A stretch of 53,162 bases of DNA. It comes from a virus. The stretch is taken from IMG/VR virus record IMGVR_UViG_3300011114_000999, positions 1-53,162 of that record; one strand, given 5' to 3'. Under the pieces are notes generated by a model. That model was not told the DNA's origin. It did not search any database and was given only the letters and a program-made list of their open reading frames with translations. The position numbers and the translations under genes were made by a program. Within the stretch, counting starts at the first letter, position 1, and each line of letters starts with the position of its first letter. Shown here piece after piece: positions 36,868-44,045 of this stretch.

Positions 36868-38010
36868 ATGTTTATCGATAACGACTTTCCCAAGCTGTTG
36901 GGCGCGGAGCTGTACCGCCCCCACCCAGCGTATATCGTGGAGATGGCGGCTGAGCCCGTTGTGGTCCATGACTTCACTAAACAGCCAGGACAGACTGTGC
37001 AGCTGGACCGTTATCGTTTCTGGGGTAACCCTGGAACAAAGACCAGCCGCGAGCGTACCCAAGATCAAACTATCGGTACAGCTAGCAGCCGTGCAATCGT
37101 AAAAGACAAGGTTCTTGTTTCTTTGCGCGAGTACACTGGTCCTGCCGACCCTAACAATACAAACCTTCCCAGCACCTTCAAGATTGCTAGGGAAACCCTG
37201 ATGACCGCTCAGCGTCTTCTTTTGGACTCCGGGAACCTTAATATGTTCCACCAGTCCATTGGTTCGTTGACACTTCTAGATGATTATCGTCGCTGGAGGG
37301 ACCGCGTGTTCCTTGACGAGATGGCAAAATCAGAATCCCGTGGTGCATCTGGCGACACACAGGGCGGTTACTACTACCCCAATGGTAAGGCCAAGTCTTC
37401 TTCTACCGTACTTAGCTCTTATAGTGCTACCGAATACGCTTCTGAGCGTTATAAGTTTAACGTAAAGACCGACCTCCTAGAGGTTGTTCGTCAATTGCGT
37501 AAGCGTAACGTTCCTGTATTCCAAGACGGTTACTATCGCTGTATTGCTGACCCTTCTTTCATGAAGGATCTGCGTGCTGATCAAGGCTTCCGTGAAATTG
37601 CCCGCTACCCAGGTATGGGTCAAGGCAACCCTCTCATGGGTGCTGCTGGTCCTAACCAGGCAATTTATGGTGGTGGTCAATACGGTCAAGCAATGTTTGT
37701 TGCTGGCGAGCCCGTAATGCCTACCGGATTTGTATTTGAAGGAGTACGCTTCTTCGAGTCAACCAACTTTGCTGAAAAATCCATCACTTGTGATATTGGC
37801 GATGGTAACGGTGCCATTACTCACACCACTCCTCCAGGGCTGTTCTTTGGTCCTCAGGCAGTAGGCGTTGGTATCGGTGGCCCTAACGCCCAGGTTCTAA
37901 TTAACAACAACGATGACTTTAGCCGTTTCATTATCTTGATCTGGCAACTGTACGCTGGTTTTGCTAATTTGAACAAGGACTTTATCACCTCTGCTTTCAC
38001 CGTTATTTGA
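36868..38010 (+). CDS. Putative major capsid protein (380 aa)
   Basis: Size, position after scaffold, own promoter, and a high use of G/C-ending codons point to the main capsid protein. The N-terminal part (VQLDRYRFWGNPGTKTSRER, then VLVSLREYTGPADPN near 90) looks like an N-arm and E-loop of an HK97-type fold, similar in my reading to N4-like capsid proteins. I cannot align it, so the assignment is contextual. The next gene may be a decoration protein. Confidence 0.75.
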   Translation: MFIDNDFPKLLGAELYRPHPAYIVEMAAEPVVVHDFTKQPGQTVQLDRYRFWGNPGTKTSRERTQDQTIGTASSRAIVKDKVLVSLREYTGPADPNNTNLPSTFKIARETLMTAQRLLLDSGNLNMFHQSIGSLTLLDDYRRWRDRVFLDEMAKSESRGASGDTQGGYYYPNGKAKSSSTVLSSYSATEYASERYKFNVKTDLLEVVRQLRKRNVPVFQDGYYRCIADPSFMKDLRADQGFREIARYPGMGQGNPLMGAAGPNQAIYGGGQYGQAMFVAGEPVMPTGFVFEGVRFFESTNFAEKSITCDIGDGNGAITHTTPPGLFFGPQAVGVGIGGPNAQVLINNNDDFSRFIILIWQLYAGFANLNKDFITSAFTVI

Positions 38011-38029
38011 GAATAAGAGGTACTAACAA

Positions 38030-38860
38030 ATGGCAACTTACAAATCAAATGCTGGAAACATTCTCCAGCCAGGCGCTCAAATCAATCGCCTTTCTTCATA
38101 CAACGTAGAAGGTGTTTATGGTTGGCCAGGTATCGAAGCGTATGAGCTGGTTGGTTATGTAAAGATTAGCAATTTAGTTGCCGACAGGGCAAGCTACAAG
38201 AGCTTTGATATTACTGTACCCTCACCAGATCGTCGTGTTGACGACCGTGTACGTGATAACCGTACTTCATTGGTTGTCAATGCTTCTACTTTGCGCCCAG
38301 CCTACGTGTACGGTGCTTCTATAGCCGTAGCACAAGACATTCCTTCCGGTGGTGCAGTAGGATTCCCCGCGTCTCCTGTAACTGCAGACATCGGCGGAAC
38401 GACTAGCGACCTTCTTTTCCTTGGCCCTAATAACAGCGGTGTTCCCTTTGGTATACCTAGTTCACAGGCCAATGGTTTGGCTGCTGCTTCCTCTTACCTA
38501 ACTGCTGCTTCTAACCTATTTACTCAGGGTTCAGCTGCTGTTACAGGTGGTGGTACAGCGGGCATCGCTCCCTTCCCTACTACCGTTACTACTGCAGGTA
38601 TTGTTGCTGCTGACCTTGCGAACTCTATGTTCTACAAGGTGACTGCAGACACGACCTTCAAGGTGTTTAGCACCACTGGTGTTACTGCAACCACTGTTAA
38701 CGGTGCTGGCGTCTTTATCAGCGCAGCTGATTCTGATGCTGGTAAGGCTGGTTACTTGTTGTGCCGGGTTAATTACCTGCGCCCAGCAGCCGCTGTTTCC
38801 TGGAACGACATCCAGGGCTTCATTGACTTTGCTTCTCAGGTTGGCGGTAGCGATACCTGA
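38030..38860 (+). CDS. Putative capsid decoration or minor capsid protein (276 aa)
   Basis: An all-beta, G/S/T/A-rich protein with codon use like the capsid gene, 19 bases after it, with AAGAGG as Shine-Dalgarno. It probably coats the capsid surface or joins the head. The middle is glycine/threonine-rich (VTGGGTAGIAPFPTTVTT). No family recognised. Confidence 0.6.
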   Translation: MATYKSNAGNILQPGAQINRLSSYNVEGVYGWPGIEAYELVGYVKISNLVADRASYKSFDITVPSPDRRVDDRVRDNRTSLVVNASTLRPAYVYGASIAVAQDIPSGGAVGFPASPVTADIGGTTSDLLFLGPNNSGVPFGIPSSQANGLAAASSYLTAASNLFTQGSAAVTGGGTAGIAPFPTTVTTAGIVAADLANSMFYKVTADTTFKVFSTTGVTATTVNGAGVFISAADSDAGKAGYLLCRVNYLRPAAAVSWNDIQGFIDFASQVGGSDT

Positions 38861-38919
38861 TACTGGTCAATAAGGGTTAAGGTGGGTATTGTATTGATAG
38901 CTGTCATTTCATTTTTTAA

Positions 38920-39360
38920 ATGCTGTATCAATACAAGCCCACCGGCTCCCTCCTTGAAGTTGTCTCTAAGCATGGGGAAGGAATACTCATGTGTGTGGAT
39001 TCACAAGATGAAGTTTGGTACGTAGCGGAAGAGGACCTTATACCACATCTTGATGCTACAAATGAAAAAATCCGTACAGAAGAACGTCTTACCGCTCAAC
39101 TAGAAGAAGAAGGCGTTAAACCCGCAAAAGCAACTAATCGAGAAACATTTCCACTTGACGTTAGGATTAACATCAATACTGCAAGTGCAAGACAAATTGC
39201 TGACGCATTACCTGGAGTAGGATTAAAAACAGCACGGGATATTAAAGATCTACAATCTTCAATGACCGGTGAAAAGTTCGTTAAACTAGATCAACTTAAA
39301 TCCATCAAACGGGTTGACTGGGACGAAATCTTCAAAGAAAATCTTATCCGCGTTGAGTAA
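38920..39360 (+). CDS. Helix-hairpin-helix protein in head-tail cluster (146 aa)
   Basis: Residues 84-110 (ININTASARQIADALPGVGL ...) are a helix-hairpin-helix DNA-binding element of the ComEA type, preceded by a strand-rich SH3-like N-terminus. In other phages such proteins lie near the connector. Its stop overlaps the next start. Probably binds DNA inside the neck or guides genome ends; this is inference. Confidence 0.7.
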   Translation: MLYQYKPTGSLLEVVSKHGEGILMCVDSQDEVWYVAEEDLIPHLDATNEKIRTEERLTAQLEEEGVKPAKATNRETFPLDVRININTASARQIADALPGVGLKTARDIKDLQSSMTGEKFVKLDQLKSIKRVDWDEIFKENLIRVE

Positions 39361-39839
39361 TGCAACTCGATAGCTTCCTCAAATCAAAAGTCCGCTGGCA
39401 CCTGGGATATAACACTACAAGCATCCCTGCCGGTGATCAGGCACGTCTTGAGGAAGCTGTCAACAACATCCCAGATTCGTTCTGGTATTCAAAAATTGTC
39501 GAACAAGTAGGTAGGTGCGATCAAGCAGAGAAACGCACCGATATGACTGGTAGTGTTAACAACAATACTGTTCCGCGTAATCGTATTGAAAGTATTGCAG
39601 GCGACGTAGATCGTACAATTGCTACTTCTGATTTTAGAGAAACACTTAAAACTTGGACGGCGATTTATATATACGAGACGGATCGATTAGCCTTACATCT
39701 TTATGTTCCTAATTACCGAAACCCTGAACAGGCTAGGTATCGATTTGATAGGGAAGGAGCTGAATTTATTCAAGCACTTCCAGGCCCTGCTGACGTTGCT
39801 GTTGGCACTAGGCTCATGCTTTCAAATAGTTTCCGCTAA
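39360..39839 (+). CDS. Putative head-tail connector protein (159 aa)
   Basis: Coupled by TAATG to the helix-hairpin-helix gene. The beginning is helical (SFLKSKVRWHLGYN, LEEAVNNIPDSFW) and the end is beta. It resembles connector proteins of other podo-like phages in length and place only. Confidence 0.5.
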   Translation: MQLDSFLKSKVRWHLGYNTTSIPAGDQARLEEAVNNIPDSFWYSKIVEQVGRCDQAEKRTDMTGSVNNNTVPRNRIESIAGDVDRTIATSDFRETLKTWTAIYIYETDRLALHLYVPNYRNPEQARYRFDREGAEFIQALPGPADVAVGTRLMLSNSFR

Positions 39840-39855
39840 AGAGGTTAACAATAAA

Positions 39856-40473
39856 ATGGCAGCTTTAAACGCAAGTCAGCTTTTACAATTGGCCCAAAAA
39901 GCAGGGTTTAAGGATAAAGAAGCCAAGACCATGGCTGCAATTATTCTTGGTGAATCTAGTGGTAGACCAGATGCATATAACCCAAATGCAGCTACTGGCG
40001 ACAAATCTTACGGATTGGCCCAAATAAACATGATTGGTTCCATGGGACCAGCAAGATTAAAGCAGTTTGGTTTACAGAAAAATGAACAACTTTTTGATCC
40101 AGCTACTAATTTAGCTGCGGCACAGAAAGTTTATTCTGAGGTTGGAAATAAATTCACACCTTGGTCTGTATATACTTCTGGTGCATACAAACAATTCCTA
40201 CCTCAAGTAGAGAAGGCGGCCTCAACTTCGCAACAAGTAGCCGCGATTCAACCTACAGAAGCTACGCAGCCTAAGGCCCCAACCCCAGACGCGGCTTCTA
40301 AAACGGGTAATACATTTATTGTTTACACCGGAGATAAATCACCAACTGATTTTCTTAATGATTTCATAAAAGAAAAACAAACCGCCGATCCAACTGGCCT
40401 TATTAAATCCAGTCAAATTGATCCGATGAAACTTTTGACCGATGCTTTTAAGGTTAATTATTTTGACAATTAA
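39856..40473 (+). CDS. Lytic transglycosylase, SLT-like (205 aa)
   Basis: ATG 39856 is chosen over an out-of-context start at 39703 inside the previous gene. Residues 33-58 (ESSGRPDAYNPNAATGDKSY then GLAQIN) are the SLT core with catalytic E33 and the GLxQIN motif. The enzyme cleaves the glycan strands of peptidoglycan, probably as a virion or lysis enzyme. After residue 125 there is a proline-rich linker and a C-terminal tail (GNTFIVYTGDKSPTDFLNDF) also present in the next gene. Confidence 0.8.
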   Translation: MAALNASQLLQLAQKAGFKDKEAKTMAAIILGESSGRPDAYNPNAATGDKSYGLAQINMIGSMGPARLKQFGLQKNEQLFDPATNLAAAQKVYSEVGNKFTPWSVYTSGAYKQFLPQVEKAASTSQQVAAIQPTEATQPKAPTPDAASKTGNTFIVYTGDKSPTDFLNDFIKEKQTADPTGLIKSSQIDPMKLLTDAFKVNYFDN

Positions 40474-40502
40474 ATTAGAATTTAATTAAGCGATCTACTA
40501 TT

Positions 40503-41162
40503 ATGTCAGAAAAATCTATTGTTGATGTAGGTAAGTTTCTTCAGAAATATGGATTAAAGATTGGCGAACACCCTGCTTTTGGGAAAGTCTCCAATGTGCA
40601 TACAAAAGGTTCTTACCATTACACCCCAGGTGGCTCTGCAATTGATGTTACTGATTGGAGACCGGACATAGCACCTGCTTACGAAGGAGGTCCTTCTAAG
40701 AGCTGGAAACAGCGCACAGGGGAGTTGTCTTGGCGTGCTAAAAAGTTAGGTGCCTTTACCGAAGCACTTGGGCCTGGTGACCCCGGCCATGACACACATG
40801 TGCATTTAGCGTTAGCAAAAAACGCTCCCCTATCTGAGCAACAATTAGAATGGCTTGCAACTGGTAGATATAAGACCCCAGACGGTAAGCTTTCTAGCTC
40901 CCTTCCTACTAGCTATTCCACCGGCCAATCCCCATCACCTACTCCGGCGCAGGCAGCACAACCTCAAACCGCACCGCAAGGAACAGGCAACACAATTGTT
41001 CTTGTTCCTGGTATGCCTAATCAACAAAAAACCAGTGAAGATTACCTTACTGATTTTCTTTCAAAGAACTTTACTAAAACGAGTACAGGTAATACACAGC
41101 CTCAAATTGACCCAATTGCAGCGTTAAGACAGGCCTTTAATACACCCTCTACTTTTGAATAA
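40503..41162 (+). CDS. M15-like peptidase (peptidoglycan hydrolase, 219 aa)
   Basis: SYHYTPGGSAIDV (37-49) and HDTHVHLAL (96-104) match the metal and catalytic pattern of M15-type D-Ala-D-Ala or L-Ala-D-Glu peptidases (HxxxxxxxxD...HxH). The C-terminal tail repeats that of the preceding transglycosylase (GNTIVLVPG, EDYLTDFLSK, QIDPIAALRQAF). The pair likely attacks glycan and peptide bonds together. Confidence 0.75.
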   Translation: MSEKSIVDVGKFLQKYGLKIGEHPAFGKVSNVHTKGSYHYTPGGSAIDVTDWRPDIAPAYEGGPSKSWKQRTGELSWRAKKLGAFTEALGPGDPGHDTHVHLALAKNAPLSEQQLEWLATGRYKTPDGKLSSSLPTSYSTGQSPSPTPAQAAQPQTAPQGTGNTIVLVPGMPNQQKTSEDYLTDFLSKNFTKTSTGNTQPQIDPIAALRQAFNTPSTFE

Positions 41163-41461
41163 TGAGATTCGCTCAAGTCCCTGGTTACGAACCGAGCTTT
41201 CCCGTTACCTACGGTAATTTATATGGAGACAGCACGTTAACTACTGCAGGTTTTAGTGACCCATTTAACATGAAACGCACTGAGAAAATAATGCATTGTC
41301 CATACGTAGTCTCTTACAATGGTATTGAGGAGCCACGGTTCCAACTAAACAACCCAGCTTATATGAGGGAGGTTGACCGCTCTCATAGCGACCCACTGCC
41401 TCCAGTTGGGTTAAGCCGTAACTCAAGACAAAACGATTTACATGGCGTATACAAAACCTGA
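41162..41461 (+). CDS. Hypothetical protein before the endonuclease cassette (99 aa)
   Basis: An aromatic, polar protein (VPGYEPSFPVTYGNLYGD) without known family. Its final residues SRQNDLHGVYKT resemble the end of the endonuclease (GSRQNQVH), as if this 3' end had been duplicated with the endonuclease. The following truncated gene starts inside its last codons. Confidence 0.6.
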   Translation: MRFAQVPGYEPSFPVTYGNLYGDSTLTTAGFSDPFNMKRTEKIMHCPYVVSYNGIEEPRFQLNNPAYMREVDRSHSDPLPPVGLSRNSRQNDLHGVYKT

Positions 41462-41525
41462 ACTTAGGGAACGACTTAAGAATCGAATAAAATCCGGTTC
41501 TAAAGGAGGTAAACCAGGGCAATGA
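41442..41525 (+). pseudogene. 5' fragment of a DUF5872-like basic protein gene (27 codons)
   Basis: MAYTKPELRERLKNRIKSGS then KGGKPGQ and a TGA stop. This equals the first part of the gene at 42162-42470. Fifteen bases on, the frame resumes as RKAQTS (AGAAAAGCACAA) before TAATG into the endonuclease. So it is a truncated copy broken at the same point (before RKAQ) as the downstream gene. A 27-residue peptide would be made at most. Confidence 0.65.
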
Positions 41526-41560
41526 ATTTGTGATATTGTAAGAAAAGCACAAACAAGCTA

Positions 41561-42190
41561 ATGCAGAAGCTCTGTCGTGAATGCGGCATTAGGAAACCGC
41601 ATGAAAATTTTGGCAGTAAAGGATACACATCAGCCGGGAATATTAAAAGAGACAGTGTTTGCAAGGATTGCAGATCTTTAGTAAATCGTCGATTTAAAAT
41701 TTTATACGGGGCGGATGGGAAAAAACAATGCTCTAAATGCGCTCATTATCAAGATTGGGATTATTTTAAAAAAAGAAAACAAGATGGGAAATTATATTTA
41801 AATTCTTCATGTAAAGCATGTAACAAAATATATTGGGATAAATGGGTAGACAATAATAAAGATCACTATCAAAAAATTAAAAAACAGGGGCAAGACTTGC
41901 TTCATCATAATTATAAAAAATATGAACGAAGGGGTATCACGAAAGAACAATATGAAATTGTTTTTGAAGCTCAAAAAGGTGTGTGTGCTATTTGCAAGCA
42001 GCCACCTAAGGATACACATGCTTTAGCAATGGATCACAATCACGCAACAAATGAATTCCGTGGCTTACTTTGTAAAGAGTGCAATAGATCTTTGGGTTTG
42101 TTTGATGATAGTATAGATACACTGACCAACGCGGTCATCTATCTTAAAGAACGGGGAAGTTATGGCTCAAGACAAAACCAAGTACACTAA
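41561..42190 (+). CDS. Endonuclease VII-like (His-Me/HNH) homing endonuclease (209 aa)
   Basis: Residues 126-193 match the T4 endonuclease VII-type core: GITKEQYEIVFEAQKGVCAI (zinc Cys 142/145), LAMDHNHATNEFRGLLCKEC (D158-H161, Cys 171/174), NRSLGLFDDS. The N-terminal half has further CxxC pairs (CREC, CKDC, CSKC, CKAC). Such free-standing genes are mobile in phages. Its ATG overlaps the stop of the remnant reading frame; its end overlaps the next gene's start by 29 bases. It is probably a homing enzyme targeting the adjacent basic-protein gene. Confidence 0.85.
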   Translation: MQKLCRECGIRKPHENFGSKGYTSAGNIKRDSVCKDCRSLVNRRFKILYGADGKKQCSKCAHYQDWDYFKKRKQDGKLYLNSSCKACNKIYWDKWVDNNKDHYQKIKKQGQDLLHHNYKKYERRGITKEQYEIVFEAQKGVCAICKQPPKDTHALAMDHNHATNEFRGLLCKECNRSLGLFDDSIDTLTNAVIYLKERGSYGSRQNQVH

Positions 42191-42470
42191 GCCAGATTTA
42201 CGTGAACGTATTAAAAATAGCGTCATGCGAGAAGGTAATGGCGGCAAGCCAGGAGAATGGTCGTAGCTATAATATTAAATAATTTCGGCTAGAAAAGCCC
42301 AGCTTGTTGCACAACGATATAAAAAAGCAGGTGGCGGATATACAGGCGGTAAAGGTGAAAAACAAAAATCGTTGGAGAAATGGGGAAAAGAAAAATGGCA
42401 GACAAAAGATGAATACGAAAAACGTAGTAAAGCTAAAACAGCTGCTAAAAAACATAAGGAGAATAAGTGA
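42162..42470 (+). CDS. DUF5872-like basic protein gene with 24-nt interruption (possible bypass)
   Basis: The first part reads MAQDKTKYTKPDLRERIKNS ... GGKPGEWS, then TAG (42264-42266). After 21 bases the same TCG codon recurs (42285-42287) and the frame continues ARKAQLVAQRYKKAGGGYTG to TGA 42468. Joined without the 24 bases this is a continuous 94-residue protein of the family I recall ('GKPGqWSARKAQL'). The 3' part has no start codon. So it is a pseudogene or is decoded by ribosome bypassing from TCG to TCG. GGGGAAG five bases before ATG 42162 is a good ribosome site. Confidence 0.7.
42264..42287 (+). other. 24-nt interrupting segment with matching flanking TCG codons
   Basis: The segment begins with TAG directly after take-off codon TCG 42261-42263, contains two more in-frame TAA codons and ends with TCG before GCT AGA AAA. 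It is AT-only except for the ends and has no clear stem. The same protein position is disrupted in the truncated copy at 41523-41540. Confidence 0.75.
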
Positions 42471-42676
42471 TGACTGATAAAGCAATACAATCTGATCACA
42501 CCAAGCGTTACCTACCAGAAAAAGCATGGGCTAATTTGTCCCCAGAAGAACGGAAGAAAACAGATGATAAGAAAAAACGCGGCTCTAGAGAAGGTAAGCA
42601 ATTTGTACCTAATACTGAAAGGGCAAAAAAAGCCCGCCTCGCCGTAGAATTAGCAAGTAAGAGAAAAGAACAATGA
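42470..42676 (+). CDS. Basic protein, second half of DUF5872-type pair (68 aa)
   Basis: ATG 42470 overlaps the preceding TGA. The sequence KRYLPEKAWANLSPEERKKT (12-31) and KQFVPNTERAKKAR is, in my recollection, often fused to the C-terminus of the preceding family in other viruses, so the pair may work together. Very basic, possibly DNA-condensing or virion protein. Confidence 0.65.
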   Translation: MTDKAIQSDHTKRYLPEKAWANLSPEERKKTDDKKKRGSREGKQFVPNTERAKKARLAVELASKRKEQ

Positions 42677-43008
42677 GTATACATGGACAACGAACAGTAA
42701 GAAAAAAACTTGCTGACCATGCTGAGGATAGGAGAAGACGACCAGATGAGAGGCCAGCAAATAGACCTCAAGCAGACCTTGGCTATACCCTCGGTGTACG
42801 TCAAGACTCTTTACCTTTTGACGAACCATTAAAAACCAACGCTGAAAAATTTGTCTCTCCTCAACGAATTAATCAAAAAAAACAACGAATGGCCGGTGAT
42901 GTATTAGGCGCTTTAAACTATGATATAAAACAAGGTACTGGACTACCGTCTGCATTTAAACAATTGCAAGTCGGCAGTTCTGAACTCCGTAACCCCGAAA
43001 TTTCTTAG
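42673..43008 (+). CDS. Basic hypothetical protein (111 aa)
   Basis: Arginine-rich start (GQRTVRKKLADHAEDRRRRP), then polar. ATGA overlap with the gene before it. Part of a row of small basic genes around the endonuclease. No family recognised. Confidence 0.6.
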   Translation: MSIHGQRTVRKKLADHAEDRRRRPDERPANRPQADLGYTLGVRQDSLPFDEPLKTNAEKFVSPQRINQKKQRMAGDVLGALNYDIKQGTGLPSAFKQLQVGSSELRNPEIS

Positions 43009-43013
43009 TAGCA

Positions 43014-43205
43014 ATGCCTGGTAAAAACCAAATGCCACCACAGTTGTTGGCACATTTTAAAAAGAAAGCAGCTAGCAAAAACGAGTCAGAGGAAGCTACG
43101 CCAGAAGTAAAAAAAGAAAACGATAAGTCAAAGCGCAAGGAAGCACTGATAAAAGCTCGTACCCAATTGGAAGAAAAAAACAAAGCAAAACGAAAAGAAA
43201 AATAA
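43014..43205 (+). CDS. Lysine-rich helical protein (63 aa)
   Basis: Mostly K, E, A and R in one long helix (KRKEALIKARTQLEEKNKAK). Likely structural or nucleic-acid binding. No family recognised. Confidence 0.55.
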   Translation: MPGKNQMPPQLLAHFKKKAASKNESEEATPEVKKENDKSKRKEALIKARTQLEEKNKAKRKEK

Positions 43206-43263
43206 TCAGACCACTGGTTAGTGGAAATACGCTACAATTAAAACAACGTAATTAAGTAAAGCC

Positions 43264-44037
43264 TTGTCGTCATCCTCTTCAAACAAGCAGCCTATGCTTA
43301 TTGATAGGCCTGCTAATTTAAGCACCCTAGTTACGGTAGCATCTGGTCAGTTATTTTCTACAAGCTTAATACCAACGGCAATTGGAAACTGCACAAAAGT
43401 TTTTGATTGCGATTCATCACAAACAGATACCTCAATTAGTGGAGCATATATAGATGAAATATGGTTCCGTTATACAAAAAATAGTAATACTTTTATAGAT
43501 GCACAGACCGCTGGCGCTGGGACATACGCTCAAACAGGTACAACTTCAGTAGTTGTAACGTTAGCTAATCATAATCTACGTGTTGGCCAGAAAGTAGGAC
43601 TTGATTATACAAGTGGTTCTGCTGTTGATGAAATTGCGGTTGTTTCTGCAGTAACATCTACAACATTTACAGTTACTAGCGCAGGAACTTTAACAACAAG
43701 CGGAAACGTAAGTGTATACCAACCAACTGATTTCGGGTTCTATTTATTAAATACATCAACAATTACTAATACCAACCAGTTTTTTCCTTTGTTTGTTGCA
43801 AGCGTACCGTCAACTTATGATAACGTTGAGTACAGTCTTACTACAAATTTAGTTCTTCCTTTGATCAATCACCCAGTACCGCAAGCCGGGGCAAACTTTA
43901 GTAGTACTAATAGTACTGTATCTCCAAAAATGCGCGGGTTAATGTTACAACGTGGACAAGCTTTATATGTTTCTGTTAGTGGTACAACCTCATTAACAAA
44001 TGGTTTTTACTGTAACGTACAAGCTGGTTATTACTAA
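43264..44037 (+). CDS. Tail-region structural protein with one FCCH-like beta module (257 aa)
   Basis: Begins at TTG 43264 (SSSSSNKQPMLIDRPANL) or ATG 43294. The region around residues 75-155 (TTSVVVTLANHNLRVGQKVG ... STTFTVTSAG) is a beta module like those in the next gene, similar to FCCH-type repeats seen in phage tail proteins. The remainder is beta-rich with N/T/S. Probably a tail or neck protein. Confidence 0.6.
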   Translation: MSSSSSNKQPMLIDRPANLSTLVTVASGQLFSTSLIPTAIGNCTKVFDCDSSQTDTSISGAYIDEIWFRYTKNSNTFIDAQTAGAGTYAQTGTTSVVVTLANHNLRVGQKVGLDYTSGSAVDEIAVVSAVTSTTFTVTSAGTLTTSGNVSVYQPTDFGFYLLNTSTITNTNQFFPLFVASVPSTYDNVEYSLTTNLVLPLINHPVPQAGANFSSTNSTVSPKMRGLMLQRGQALYVSVSGTTSLTNGFYCNVQAGYY

Positions 44038-44045
44038 GAACTAAG

